Source: CAYNLG01 sp964397995 | Lineage (GTDB): Bacteria > Planctomycetota > Phycisphaerae > FEN-1346 | Length of the DNA: 59,336 nucleotides | Reading direction: 5' to 3' | NCBI GenBank assembly: GCA_964397995.1 | Contig: CAYNLG010000014.1 | Location: 1 to 59,336 of the forward strand | Part shown: one piece after another, positions 50,363 to 59,022 of the stretch | Layout of the letters: each line of letters starts with the position of its first letter | Position numbering within the stretch: the stretch's first letter is position 1 | The notes under the pieces: model-generated | The model's input: the letters and a program-made list of their open reading frames with translations, nothing else | Databases searched by the model: none | What the model was told of the DNA's origin: nothing | Made by a program: the position numbers and the translations under genes

Positions 50363-51745
50363 TTGCGCCGCGCCCACATCGCCTTTGACCGGCCGCTGCA
50401 CCTGTGGGATGGGTTCGGCGTCAACTACGTCGAGACCTGCCAAACGCGCGACTATGCCGCCCAGCCCCAGGATTATGGCGGCTTCAGCACGCTGGACGCC
50501 GACGCGCGTGCCGCCATCTGCGACCGTGTATTCGGGCCGGACGGCCTCAGGCCTGGGACGGCCAAGATGTTCCTCGACCCCTGGCACCAAGCGGACCCAG
50601 ACGGCCCCTTCGATCACGAGACGACCACGCGATGGATGCGCGCGTTCGTCCGCGAGGGGTTGCGCCGAACGCGCGAACGCGGCGACGACCTGAGCATCCT
50701 CACCACGCTCTACGGCCCGCCGGCGTGGGCCACACGCCAGAGGTTCGTCCGCGGGCGCGACCTGGACCCGGCCATGGCGGACGCGTTGGTCGCGTACTTG
50801 GTCGACTGGGTCCGGTTTCTGCGCGACGAGGAAGGCTTGCCTTGCACCGCGGTCTCGCTTCACAACGAGGGCGAAGACTGGACACGTTGGCCTCTCGACG
50901 GCAGGACCCCCGACCACGAGGGTCACGACTACAACCTGTACTGGCCGCCCGAGCAAGTCGCGGACTTCGTCAAGCGGACGCGGGCGGCGCTGGACGCGGC
51001 CGGCTTGGTCGACGTGGCCGTCGCCCCGGGCGAAACGAGCAACTGGACGCGTTTCCTGGACTGGGGCTATGCGCCGACATTGGCTGACGACCCGGAATCG
51101 CTGGCCGCCCTGGGGCTCATTACGTCGCACGGCTTCTACAACGGGACGCCCGGACCGTGGTTCGGGGATTGGCGCCGCGCGGGCGTCGAACTGCTCCAGC
51201 GTCAGCGGCCGGACCTGCGGGCTTGGGTCACCTCCACATCGTGGGGCAAAATGGACGCCTGGTTCGCGGCCGAACTGCGGCACTCGATCTACGCGGTCGG
51301 CGCAAGCACGATCATCCCGTGGGCCTGTATCCAGAGGAGCGACGACGTTTGGATCGGCGGCGACCCGAACCCCGGCACAGCCTTCCGGGTGGACGGGCGA
51401 GGCGGATGGCGGATGGAACCGGGCTACCACGTTTACCGCCAAGTCTCACTCGCCGGGCCCGCCGGCACGACCGTGTGCCGCGCGTGGGCCAACGACCCCG
51501 AAGTGTACCCGATGGCATTCGGACCGGGGAAGCTGGACGCGCCAAAGGCGTTCGTCCTGATCAATACGAGCGGCGACGCCAAGCCGCTCGACGTCGAATT
51601 GGCGGGAGCCGCCAGGAGCCGCTTCCGCGCAACCCGGACCGGGCCCGGCGAAGCGGGGGCCGCCGTCGGGTTCTTCGAGGCGACAGGCGAGGGCTTCCGC
51701 TACGAGGCGCCGCCGGGCTCCGTAACCACATTCGAAGCAGACTAG
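50363..51745 (+). CDS. GH30-like glycoside hydrolase, TTG start
   Basis: 460-residue (beta/alpha)8 glycoside hydrolase resembling clan-A family GH30. It opens with LHLWDGFGVNYVE, the family's early GFG segment, and has a likely acid/base Glu169 in SLHNEGEDW; the nucleophile is not certain. A C-terminal beta-sandwich follows (about 385-460). There is no signal peptide. The start is TTG 50363: AAGGAG lies 6 nt upstream and the protein fold begins immediately, while the next in-frame ATG would remove the barrel start. It is 22 bp after the amidohydrolase and 40 bp before the GH42 gene. Family assignment is moderate; GH39/GH79 are alternatives. Confidence 0.7.
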   Translation: MRRAHIAFDRPLHLWDGFGVNYVETCQTRDYAAQPQDYGGFSTLDADARAAICDRVFGPDGLRPGTAKMFLDPWHQADPDGPFDHETTTRWMRAFVREGLRRTRERGDDLSILTTLYGPPAWATRQRFVRGRDLDPAMADALVAYLVDWVRFLRDEEGLPCTAVSLHNEGEDWTRWPLDGRTPDHEGHDYNLYWPPEQVADFVKRTRAALDAAGLVDVAVAPGETSNWTRFLDWGYAPTLADDPESLAALGLITSHGFYNGTPGPWFGDWRRAGVELLQRQRPDLRAWVTSTSWGKMDAWFAAELRHSIYAVGASTIIPWACIQRSDDVWIGGDPNPGTAFRVDGRGGWRMEPGYHVYRQVSLAGPAGTTVCRAWANDPEVYPMAFGPGKLDAPKAFVLINTSGDAKPLDVELAGAARSRFRATRTGPGEAGAAVGFFEATGEGFRYEAPPGSVTTFEAD

Positions 51746-51785
51746 GCGGCCCACGCGGTCGCCACGGAGGAAGAGCCAGAACGCG

Positions 51786-53795
51786 ATGGACCCCCTGACC
51801 CAGGACGAACGGATCCGCATCGGCGCGAGCTGGTACCCGGAGATGTGGCCGGCCGAGGAGTGGCCCAAGGACGTCGCGCGGATGCGCGAGCTGGGCTTCA
51901 ACATGGTGCGCGTCTTCGAGTTCGCGTGGCACCGATTCGAGCCCGAGGAAGGCGTCTACGACTTCGAGTGGGCCCGGGCGGTGCTCGACTGCCTGCAGGA
52001 GGGCGGCATCGCGGCCATGCTGGGGACCCCGACGGCCGCCCCGCCCGCGTGGTTGACCTCGACCTACCCCAACACGCTCCAGACGAAGCGGGACGGGCAG
52101 CTCGCCAGCCACGGCATGCGCAAGCACTACTCGGTCTGCAGCGCCCGCTACCGCGAACTGGCCGGCCGTATCGCCCGCAAGATGGCCGAGGCCCTGGCCG
52201 ACCACCCCGCCGTGCACTCGTGGCAGATCGACAACGAAATGGGCGGCCGGGACTTTGGCGAGGAAGCGCGGGAAGGCTTCCACCGATGGCTGGAGCGCCG
52301 GTACGGCACCGTCGAGAAGATGAACGAGGCGTGGGGCCTGGAGTTCTGGAGCCAGGCCTACAGCCGCTTCGACCAGGTGCCCATGCCGACGGGGTCGGTC
52401 GGCTCGATCGAGGTCCCGGAGCGGCACCACCCGTCGCTGATCATCGCCTTGGCCCGCTACTTCAGCGACTGCTGGACCGGGTTCATCCGCCATCAGCGGG
52501 ACGTCCTCCGCGCGGGGTCCGAGAGGCCAATCACGACGAACATGGCCGGCTCGGCCCTCGGGTCGAACTGGTTCGACCACAACTGGTGCCTCGACCGCGT
52601 CGGATACAGCCTCTACAAGGACGTCGACCATTACGCGTGGAACCTGATGTTCCTCGACCGCATGCGGGCCGAGAAACCCGGCCGCCCGTTCTGGCTGCTG
52701 GAGACGGCCCCCAACTGGTCGGGCGGCGGCAAGCAGTGGAACATCCACCACGGCCCCGACGGCGTGCGGGCCATGGTCTGGATGTGCACCATGCTCGGCA
52801 GCTCGATGACCCTCTTCTGGCAGTGGCGGAGCCACTGGGCGGGCCAGGAAATGCAGCACGGGACGTGCGTCGACGCGACGGGCCAGTGGCGGCCGAACAA
52901 GGCGGCGTGGGCGCGGCTCGCCTCGGACCTCGTGGCCCAGAGCGACTGGCTCCTCGCCCATCCGCCGCGGCCCGCACGCACCGCCCTGGTCCTCTCGAGC
53001 GAAGCCGCGTGGGCCTTCAGCATCGACCCCATCGACGAGGACATGCAGTACCTGACGCGGTGGCGCGACGACCACCACCTGCCGCTCTGCCGGGCCCACC
53101 TCTGGCGGGACGTGGTCAGCGAGCGCATCGACTTCAGCCGCTACCGCACGTTGCTCATGCCGCTCATGCCCATGGTCCGCGAGGACACGAAGGCGCGGCT
53201 GCGGGCGTGGGTCGAGGCGGGCGGCCGTTTGCTGCTCGGCCCCCTGACCGGCTACCGCACCGAGGAGTTCACCGCCTGGACCGACCGGACCTTCGGCGGC
53301 CTGGAAGACCTGGTGGGCGCTGAGAAGAGCCTCGGCTTCACGGTCCACTGGGTCGAGGACCGCGTGAAGGTGGCCTTCGAGGGCGGCCCGGAGACGCGGA
53401 CGCGGGCGTGGTGCTGGGGCCTGCGGCCGACCGGCGGCGAGGCCGTCGCCCGGTACGAAGGCGGCTACGGCGACGGCGAGGTGGCCGCCATCCGCCACCG
53501 CTTCGGCAAGGGCGAGGTCCTGACCCTCGGCTGCATGGTCGACCCCGCGGTGTACGTCGGCCTGGTTCGCGAGCTCTCGGGCGAGGCGCCCGTGGCCGAG
53601 GGCGCCGGCGATGTGGTCGTGGTGCCGCGCGCCGCCAAGGACTCGGACACGGTTGCCGGCTACGGCGTGGTGAACCTGTCGGAGTCGCCCCAGGAGGTGA
53701 CGCTGCCGGCGGCCGGGACGGACCGGCTGACGGGGCAGCGCGTGGGACCCGAGATGCACCTGGCGCCGCTGGCCGTTCGCCTGGTGGAGGTCTAG
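51786..53795 (+). CDS. GH42 beta-galactosidase
   Basis: 669-residue cytoplasmic GH42 enzyme. The TIM barrel starts IGASWYPEMWPAEEW. Acid/base Glu151 lies in QIDNEMGG and nucleophile Glu306 in LLETAPNW; both positions agree with known GH42 structures. A trimerisation domain (about 390-600) and a small C-terminal domain follow. No signal peptide, so it acts on imported oligosaccharide. It is last in a plus-strand unit with the amidohydrolase and GH30-like genes, and converges on the sulfatase. Confidence 0.93.
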   Translation: MDPLTQDERIRIGASWYPEMWPAEEWPKDVARMRELGFNMVRVFEFAWHRFEPEEGVYDFEWARAVLDCLQEGGIAAMLGTPTAAPPAWLTSTYPNTLQTKRDGQLASHGMRKHYSVCSARYRELAGRIARKMAEALADHPAVHSWQIDNEMGGRDFGEEAREGFHRWLERRYGTVEKMNEAWGLEFWSQAYSRFDQVPMPTGSVGSIEVPERHHPSLIIALARYFSDCWTGFIRHQRDVLRAGSERPITTNMAGSALGSNWFDHNWCLDRVGYSLYKDVDHYAWNLMFLDRMRAEKPGRPFWLLETAPNWSGGGKQWNIHHGPDGVRAMVWMCTMLGSSMTLFWQWRSHWAGQEMQHGTCVDATGQWRPNKAAWARLASDLVAQSDWLLAHPPRPARTALVLSSEAAWAFSIDPIDEDMQYLTRWRDDHHLPLCRAHLWRDVVSERIDFSRYRTLLMPLMPMVREDTKARLRAWVEAGGRLLLGPLTGYRTEEFTAWTDRTFGGLEDLVGAEKSLGFTVHWVEDRVKVAFEGGPETRTRAWCWGLRPTGGEAVARYEGGYGDGEVAAIRHRFGKGEVLTLGCMVDPAVYVGLVRELSGEAPVAEGAGDVVVVPRAAKDSDTVAGYGVVNLSESPQEVTLPAAGTDRLTGQRVGPEMHLAPLAVRLVEV

Positions 53796-53812
53796 CCGAC
53801 GCCGACGGCTAG
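53792..53812. terminator. Palindromic bidirectional terminator-like hairpin holding both stop codons
   Basis: CTAGCCG (53792-53798), 7-nt loop, CGGCTAG (53806-53812): a perfect 7-bp inverted repeat. The left arm contains the TAG of the GH42 gene and the right arm the complement of the TAG of the convergent sulfatase. No T-tracts flank it. Confidence 0.5.
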
Positions 53813-55095
53813 GCCGGACGCTCGGGCTGTACGGTCGCGCCCTCGGCGACGTCCGCCGCCCACGAGCGGTACGCCGACTGGAGGACCACCACGCGGTCGG
53901 GATGCGCGTCAGCGAGGTCGGTCGTCTCGCCGAGGTCCACGGCCAGGTCGAAGAGCGCCGGTCCGGGGCACCCCTTCTCGCCCTTCACAAGTTTCCAGCG
54001 GCCGCGCCGCACGGCCCAGGCGCCCTGGAACGCCCACACGAGGTGCCGCTCCGTCAACGCCTCGCCGCGGAAGAGCACGCCGCCGAGGTCAACGCCGTCA
54101 AGGCGATGCGCCGCCGACACCCCCGCGCCGGCAAGGGTCAGGCAGGTCGGCATCAGGTCGAAGGTCATGGCCGTCTCGTCCGTCGTGCGGCCTTCCCGGA
54201 TGCGGCCGGGCCAGTAGGCGATGGCCGGCTCCCGGTGGCCACCCTCCCAGACGGTCGACTTCCCGCCGCGCAGGGGCGCGTTCGAGCCGACCTGGTTGGC
54301 CCCATTGTCCGAGCAGAAGAAGATGAGCGTGTCCTCGGCCAGCCCGGCCTTCGCGACGGTCTCCACGACACGGCCGACGCCCGCGTCGAAGGCCTCGATC
54401 ATCTCGCGGTAGGCGGCCTTGCGGTCCTCGCGGCTGCCCCAGACGGGGAAGTCGCCGCCGACCGTCCGGTCCGGCAGGTCGTCCGGCCCCTGGTACGGGT
54501 AGTGCGGGGCCTCGTGGGCGACGTACACGAAGAAGGGGCGGTCGCGGTACTGTTCGATGAAGCGACAGCTGTGCTCGGTGATGAGCTCGGTCGTATAGCC
54601 CTGCTCGGGCGCCAGTTGGAGGCCGTCCCACCAGTCGGCGAAACCCGCCTGGTCGACATGCGACCGGTAGTCGACGTTGCCGCTCACGTAGCCGCGAAAC
54701 CGGTCGAAGCCGTGGTGGACAGGGTTGTAGCGGGGCTCGTAGCCGAGGTGCCACTTGCCGAAGACGCCGGTGGCGTATCCCGCGTCCTTCAGGCAACGCG
54801 AGAGGGTCACCTCGTGGGTGTGGAGCCCATGGTGCCGGTTCCGTTGCGGGGAGGACACGATGACGCCCGGGATGCCCGCTCGCGGCTGGTACCGCCCGGT
54901 CAACAGCGCCGCGCGCGTCGGGCTGCACACCGGGGCGTTCGCATGGAAGTCCGTGAACCGCAGGCCGCCCGCGGCCAGGCGGTCGAGGTGCGGCGTGCGG
55001 ATGGCGCGGTTGCCGTAGCAGCCGAGATCGCCGTAGCCGAGGTCGTCGGCCAGGATGAGGATCACGTTCGGGGGACGGTTCCCCATGTGTGCCAT
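53809..55095 (-). CDS. Cys-type sulfatase (arylsulfatase family)
   Basis: 428-residue sulfatase of the alkaline-phosphatase superfamily. Metal-binding Asp17/Asp18 are in LILADDLGYGD. The formylglycine motif is CSPTRAALLTGR with Cys57, so maturation by FGE or anSME is needed; neither is clearly encoded here. Further motifs are GKWHLG and CSDNGAN. No signal peptide is visible from ATG 55095 (GGGGAGGG at 7 nt), which would put it in the cytoplasm, unusual for this class. It most likely removes sulfate from the sugars handled by the GH30-like and GH42 enzymes. Confidence 0.92.
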   Translation of the reverse strand: MAHMGNRPPNVILILADDLGYGDLGCYGNRAIRTPHLDRLAAGGLRFTDFHANAPVCSPTRAALLTGRYQPRAGIPGVIVSSPQRNRHHGLHTHEVTLSRCLKDAGYATGVFGKWHLGYEPRYNPVHHGFDRFRGYVSGNVDYRSHVDQAGFADWWDGLQLAPEQGYTTELITEHSCRFIEQYRDRPFFVYVAHEAPHYPYQGPDDLPDRTVGGDFPVWGSREDRKAAYREMIEAFDAGVGRVVETVAKAGLAEDTLIFFCSDNGANQVGSNAPLRGGKSTVWEGGHREPAIAYWPGRIREGRTTDETAMTFDLMPTCLTLAGAGVSAAHRLDGVDLGGVLFRGEALTERHLVWAFQGAWAVRRGRWKLVKGEKGCPGPALFDLAVDLGETTDLADAHPDRVVVLQSAYRSWAADVAEGATVQPERPA

Positions 55096-55140
55096 GGCGC
55101 GGCCCTCCCCTGTGCCGTGCAGCGGCGTGTGGACAGGCTC

Positions 55141-55169
55141 TTCCTACCACAGGCGGCGGGGGGCCGCAA
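55141..55169 (-). promoter_or_regulatory. Putative promoter TTGCGG-17-TAGGAA for the sulfatase
   Basis: Read on minus: TTGCGG (55169-55164), 17 nt, TAGGAA (55146-55141). Leader about 40 nt to ATG 55095. Confidence 0.35.
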
Positions 55170-55201
55170 GCGAAAGAAGACGGCGCGGAGGGCGTGGCGG
55201 C

Positions 55202-55861
55202 TCAGCCCGCGACGATGCGGCCCGCGTCCATCCGAAGGACGCGGCCCGCGCGATCGGCCGCCCGAGCGTCGTGCGTGACGAGCAGCACCGTGCCGCCCCC
55301 GGCGGCGAACGCGGCCAGGTGATCGAGGACGGCCGCCGCCGAGGCGTCATCCAGGTTCCCCGTGGGCTCGTCGGCCAGCAGCACGTCGGGCCGGTTCAGC
55401 AGGGCCCGCGCGAGCGCCGTCCGTTGCCGCTCGCCGGTGCTGAGTTCCGCCGGTACGTGGCCCGCGCGCTCCGTAAGCCCGACCTCGCCGATGAGTTGGC
55501 GCGCCCGGGTCTCGGCGTCCGGCAGACCGCTCGCGAGCGAGGGGACCCGCACGTTGTCGAGCACCGACAGGTACGGCACCAGGTGGAACCGCTGGAAGAC
55601 GAAGCCGACACGGTCCGCCCGGAGCCGCGCGCGGCCCTCGGCGTCGAGGCCGTAGAGGTCGCGGTCGCCCAGCGTGACCGTTCCCGTGTCCGGCCGCAGC
55701 AAGCCGCCGGCCACGAGAAGCAACGTCGTCTTGCCACATCCGCTCGGGCCCTGGACCATGAGGAGTTCGCCCGGCTTGGACCGAAGGGACACGCCATCCA
55801 AAGCGCGGACCTCACGGCCGTCGCGGCGGTAGACCTTCGTCACCCCTTCGAGCGTCAGCAC
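55202..55861 (-). CDS. ABC transporter ATP-binding protein (LolD/MacB type)
   Basis: 219-residue ATPase. Walker A GPSGCGKTT near residue 38, signature ELSTGERQR (STGE instead of the usual SGGQ/E), Walker B VLLADEPTGNLD and switch His in LLVTHDARA. GTG 55861 is the start: GAGGAG lies 7 nt upstream and the fold begins LTLEGVTKVYRR. It is the last gene of a three-gene unit with an FtsX-like permease and an exported membrane-anchored protein. LolD/MacB-type complexes move lipoproteins or drive periplasmic work from the inner membrane. Confidence 0.92.
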   Translation of the reverse strand: MLTLEGVTKVYRRDGREVRALDGVSLRSKPGELLMVQGPSGCGKTTLLLVAGGLLRPDTGTVTLGDRDLYGLDAEGRARLRADRVGFVFQRFHLVPYLSVLDNVRVPSLASGLPDAETRARQLIGEVGLTERAGHVPAELSTGERQRTALARALLNRPDVLLADEPTGNLDDASAAAVLDHLAAFAAGGGTVLLVTHDARAADRAGRVLRMDAGRIVAG

Positions 55862-55865
55862 GGCG

Positions 55866-57143
55866 TCACTCCTCGGCCAGAATCGGCGCGGGGTCTTCCT
55901 GGGCGGCAAGCATGGCCGGGACGAGGCTCGCGACGGCCGCCAGCGCCGGCGCCGCCACAAAGACGACCACGAGCAGCACCGGCTGGAGCAGCACGGCGGC
56001 GCTGGCGCCGGTCTCGCGCATGCCCCACGCGACACCGGCCGCCGCGCCGGCCGCGATGCCGACCACGCCGCCCACCGCGCCCACGAGCAGCGCCCGCGCA
56101 AGGAAGACGCCGGCGATCTGCTTGCCGCGCAGCCCCAGTGCCCTGAGGAGGCCGATCTCGACCGTCCGCTCCCGTACGTTGACGAGGGCCATGACGCCGA
56201 CCCAGACGGCGGCGCCGAGCACGACCAGCGGCACGGCCCAGGCGGCCAGGCCCTCGCGGACCTCGCGCTGGGCAACGCGGCCGGCGACCGTGGCCTCGAC
56301 GTTCGCGTCGGCGTAGACACCGGCCCGCACACGGGCTTCGCGGCGAATGGCGGCCTCGCGCGTCAGCTGCATCACCTGGACGTCAGGCAGGATGCGCGTC
56401 ACCTCCCGGCGGATGGCCGAAAGCTCGTCATCGCCCATGCAGAGGCAACTCAGGGCCAGGATCGCGCTGATCCGCCCCTCGGCTTCGAGCAGTTCCTGGG
56501 CCGTCGCCAGCGGAATCCACACCGTCACATCGTCCTCGGTGCCGCGCGGTGGACGGACCTCGCTCACGGTAAAGCGGCGGCCCATCAGCGTCGCCTGGGC
56601 GCCAGGCACCAGGCCGAGGCGGTCGCCAATCGTCGCCCCGACGACCATCGCACCCTTGGGAACCGCCTGCTCCATCGGCTCACGGGGGCGGCGGTGCGGC
56701 AGGGGCGCTTCGCCGCGGATGCCCATCAGCACGATCGGCACGTCCCGTTCCGGCCAGGTCACCTGCCGCTGGAGGCTCGGCAGCAAGTGCCGCACGACCA
56801 TGATCTTCGAGCCCGCGAGCCGCTCGACGTAAGCCTCCGGCATCGTGGCCGTGGTGCGGCCGGTGGCGAGAAGGGCCGCCAAGTCCTCGTCGGCGGGCAG
56901 GATCAGGACATTGTAGCCGAAAAGCTTCATGAGCTTCCGGTAGTCGTCCTTCATCTCGGCCGCACGCGTCCGCGTCCCGGCCTCCTGGGCCTCGGCAATG
57001 GCCTCGACGGCGCGGTCGTGGGCGCCGAGCAGGGTGACCTCCGCAACGAGCACACCCGCGGCCACCGCCACCGCCAGGCACGCCAGGACAAAGGTCAGCT
57101 TCCGGTGACTGATCTCCTTCGCGATGAGCCGCCAAAGGGACAT
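55866..57143 (-). CDS. FtsX-like (MacB/LolE-type) ABC permease
   Basis: 425-residue permease with four membrane helices: one near the N-terminus (about 16-40), a large periplasmic domain, then three near the C-terminus. VNVRERTVEIGLLRALGLRG is the typical FtsX coupling segment. The periplasmic domain has an MLxGIRGEAPLP-like region as in MacB-core domains. ATG 57143 lies 1 nt past the stop of the upstream gene and 4 nt before the ATPase start, so the three genes are translated together. Confidence 0.88.
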   Translation of the reverse strand: MSLWRLIAKEISHRKLTFVLACLAVAVAAGVLVAEVTLLGAHDRAVEAIAEAQEAGTRTRAAEMKDDYRKLMKLFGYNVLILPADEDLAALLATGRTTATMPEAYVERLAGSKIMVVRHLLPSLQRQVTWPERDVPIVLMGIRGEAPLPHRRPREPMEQAVPKGAMVVGATIGDRLGLVPGAQATLMGRRFTVSEVRPPRGTEDDVTVWIPLATAQELLEAEGRISAILALSCLCMGDDELSAIRREVTRILPDVQVMQLTREAAIRREARVRAGVYADANVEATVAGRVAQREVREGLAAWAVPLVVLGAAVWVGVMALVNVRERTVEIGLLRALGLRGKQIAGVFLARALLVGAVGGVVGIAAGAAAGVAWGMRETGASAAVLLQPVLLVVVFVAAPALAAVASLVPAMLAAQEDPAPILAEE

Positions 57144-57144
57144 G

Positions 57145-58263
57145 TCAGGCCCCCGCCCCCTTCCGCCTGAGCAGGACCAGGGCCGCGATGACCACCAGCA
57201 GCACGATCCCGCCCATGGCCAGCAGCACGTTCCACAGGAGGCTCGACGCGGGCCGCGCGGCCGCGACCGGCTCGTCGGCGGGCGTCGCCACGAACTCGCC
57301 CAGGCCGCCGACCGGCGCGGGGCCGGCGCTCGGCACGGCTTCGCCCTGGGCGGCGAGCGCGGCATCCCAGTCGGCGGCGATCAGCAGGTCGATGCCCGGG
57401 TTCTCCTCGCGGACGACGCAGCTGCACGGGCCGACGACCCACGCGCAGGCCTCGCCGACCATCTCGGCGTTGATGCCCGCCCCCACCAAGGCCGGCAGCG
57501 CCAGACCTCGCCCGTAAACCGCGAAGGCAATCGGCTGGTCCAGGTCCAGCAGGTCGTGCTCCGTCTGCAGGAGCATGCTTACGAAAAGGGCCTCGGCGGG
57601 GTCGTCACGGCCGACGCGCAGAATCGAGAACGCGACCTCCAGGTCCGGCGCGCCCCCTTCGTCGTAGAGGACGTCGCCCCACGTCCCGTCGACCGGCCCG
57701 GGGAGTTCCAGCGTCCGCTCCAACTCCTCGAGGATGGCCCGCAATCGGGCCGCCGCGGCGTCGTCCTCGTCCGCGCGACCGGTCTCCAGGAAGACGAAGA
57801 CGGCCGAGTCGCTGAGCAACCGGCGCGCCAACTCCGCCCGGGCGGGCGAGCCCGGAAGCGTCGCCAGGGCGCCCGCATCGAGGGGTCCGGCCCAGACAGC
57901 GCGCGGCATATCAAGCATCATGGGATACCGGACCACAACCCACGGCAGGGCCTCCCCGCCGTCCCGCTCCCAGACGGCCCGGACCTTGGGCGGCACGTCG
58001 CCGTCCAGGTTCACGCCATGGACCTCGGCCACGGCCGCGCCGGTCCCCGACCCAAGCGCCGCCGCCAGGTGCCGCACCCGGGCCGTCTCACCGGGCGTCA
58101 GGGGTCCCTTGTGAAAGACGTGGACCAGGTAAGGGCTAGAGGGCCAGCGCTCCAGGGCGTACCGCCAGACCGGCACCGAACAGGCGAGGACCGAGCCGGC
58201 CGCGAGCAGCACAAGCGCCGCGGGCACAGCAATGAGGCGCAGCCATCTCGGGCGATGGGGCAT
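57145..58263 (-). CDS. Exported, C-terminally anchored protein of unknown function (ABC partner)
   Basis: 372 residues. A signal peptide (LRLIAVPAALVLLAAGSVLAC) ends at Cys near residue 28, which may be lipidated. A C-terminal helix (about 340-366) with RRKGAGA anchors it in the membrane. The middle is acidic, with a CSCVVREENPG motif near residue 270. I recognise no family. It is first in the ABC transporter unit and abuts the permease gene. ATG 58263 fits the signal peptide and a promoter whose -10 ends 9 nt before it, so a leaderless or near-leaderless mRNA is likely. It may bind or deliver the transporter's substrate; that is inference. Confidence 0.75.
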   Translation of the reverse strand: MPHRPRWLRLIAVPAALVLLAAGSVLACSVPVWRYALERWPSSPYLVHVFHKGPLTPGETARVRHLAAALGSGTGAAVAEVHGVNLDGDVPPKVRAVWERDGGEALPWVVVRYPMMLDMPRAVWAGPLDAGALATLPGSPARAELARRLLSDSAVFVFLETGRADEDDAAAARLRAILEELERTLELPGPVDGTWGDVLYDEGGAPDLEVAFSILRVGRDDPAEALFVSMLLQTEHDLLDLDQPIAFAVYGRGLALPALVGAGINAEMVGEACAWVVGPCSCVVREENPGIDLLIAADWDAALAAQGEAVPSAGPAPVGGLGEFVATPADEPVAAARPASSLLWNVLLAMGGIVLLVVIAALVLLRRKGAGA

Positions 58264-58272
58264 GGCATCCGT

Positions 58273-58302
58273 ATTATTCCGCCCGCGACGCCCCCGGGAC
58301 AA
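58273..58302 (-). promoter_or_regulatory. Promoter TTGTCC-18-AATAAT, near-leaderless
   Basis: Read on minus: TTGTCC (58302-58297), 18 nt, AATAAT (58278-58273; 5/6). The ATG at 58263 is 9 nt beyond the -10, leaving at most about 3 nt of leader. Confidence 0.5.
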
Positions 58303-58328
58303 GGGGGGGGCCAGATCGGCTGCACCAC

Positions 58329-58925
58329 TCACGCCGCCGGCGGCGTCATCTGCGACCGCCGGACCCAGGGCCCGACCCACTTGTACTCGAAGTCCTTCCT
58401 GCTGGAGAGCTGCACGGCGGCGACGATCGAATAGGCCATGGCTCCGTAGCAGGCGACCACCGCGATGAGGAACGGGAAACACAGCACAAAGCCCAAGACG
58501 GAGCTGACGAAGCTGATGACGAGCGCGGCCAGATGAAGGAATAGGGCTTGCTTGGCGTGGAACTCGAGGAACCGGCCACCGTCGTCACGCTTAACCAGCC
58601 ACACAACCAACGGACCTAGAACGCCGCCCACACTGGGCACGACAAGCGTAGCGAGGGTTGCCAGATGAGCGTACATGGCCAGCGTCCGCTGATCGTCCGT
58701 GGCCGAGGCCGTCCTGAGTTCTTCGGGCAAGGGGACTTCCGTGCCGGCTGGCGGCGGAGGCGCCGGTGGAGGCGGCGGGGCCGTCTCAGCCCCCGGCCCC
58801 GCCTCGGCCTGAGGCTCGGCCTGCTCCGGCTGGCCGGCCTCCGGCGACGCGTCGGGTTCCTGCGGCTGCGGCGATCCCTGCTCGGGCTTCTCCGCGTTCG
58901 GGTCGGGGGTCAGCGACTCGGTCAT
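58329..58925 (-). CDS. DUF4870-family membrane protein
   Basis: 198 residues. The N-terminal ~75 residues are disordered and rich in Pro, Glu and Ala (including a run of prolines). The rest matches DUF4870: AMYAHLATLATLVVPSVG, LVVWLVKRDDGGRFLEFHAKQAL and a final pair of membrane helices. Function unknown. ATG 58925 follows AAGGAG at 8 nt. It has its own strong promoter. Confidence 0.88.
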   Translation of the reverse strand: MTESLTPDPNAEKPEQGSPQPQEPDASPEAGQPEQAEPQAEAGPGAETAPPPPPAPPPPAGTEVPLPEELRTASATDDQRTLAMYAHLATLATLVVPSVGGVLGPLVVWLVKRDDGGRFLEFHAKQALFLHLAALVISFVSSVLGFVLCFPFLIAVVACYGAMAYSIVAAVQLSSRKDFEYKWVGPWVRRSQMTPPAA

Positions 58926-58971
58926 CGCACGCTCTCCTTCGCGGGGGACCTGATGGACCATCCACCTGCTG

Positions 58972-59000
58972 AGTATAGGGCACCGCTCGCGGCACCGCAA
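58972..59000 (-). promoter_or_regulatory. Promoter TTGCGG-17-TATACT
   Basis: Read on minus: TTGCGG (59000-58995), 17 nt, TATACT (58977-58972; 5/6 of consensus). It drives the DUF4870 gene with a leader of about 40 nt. It is the best -10 in the window. Confidence 0.6.
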
Positions 59001-59022
59001 GCGATGCGCCCTTTGGGCGCTG

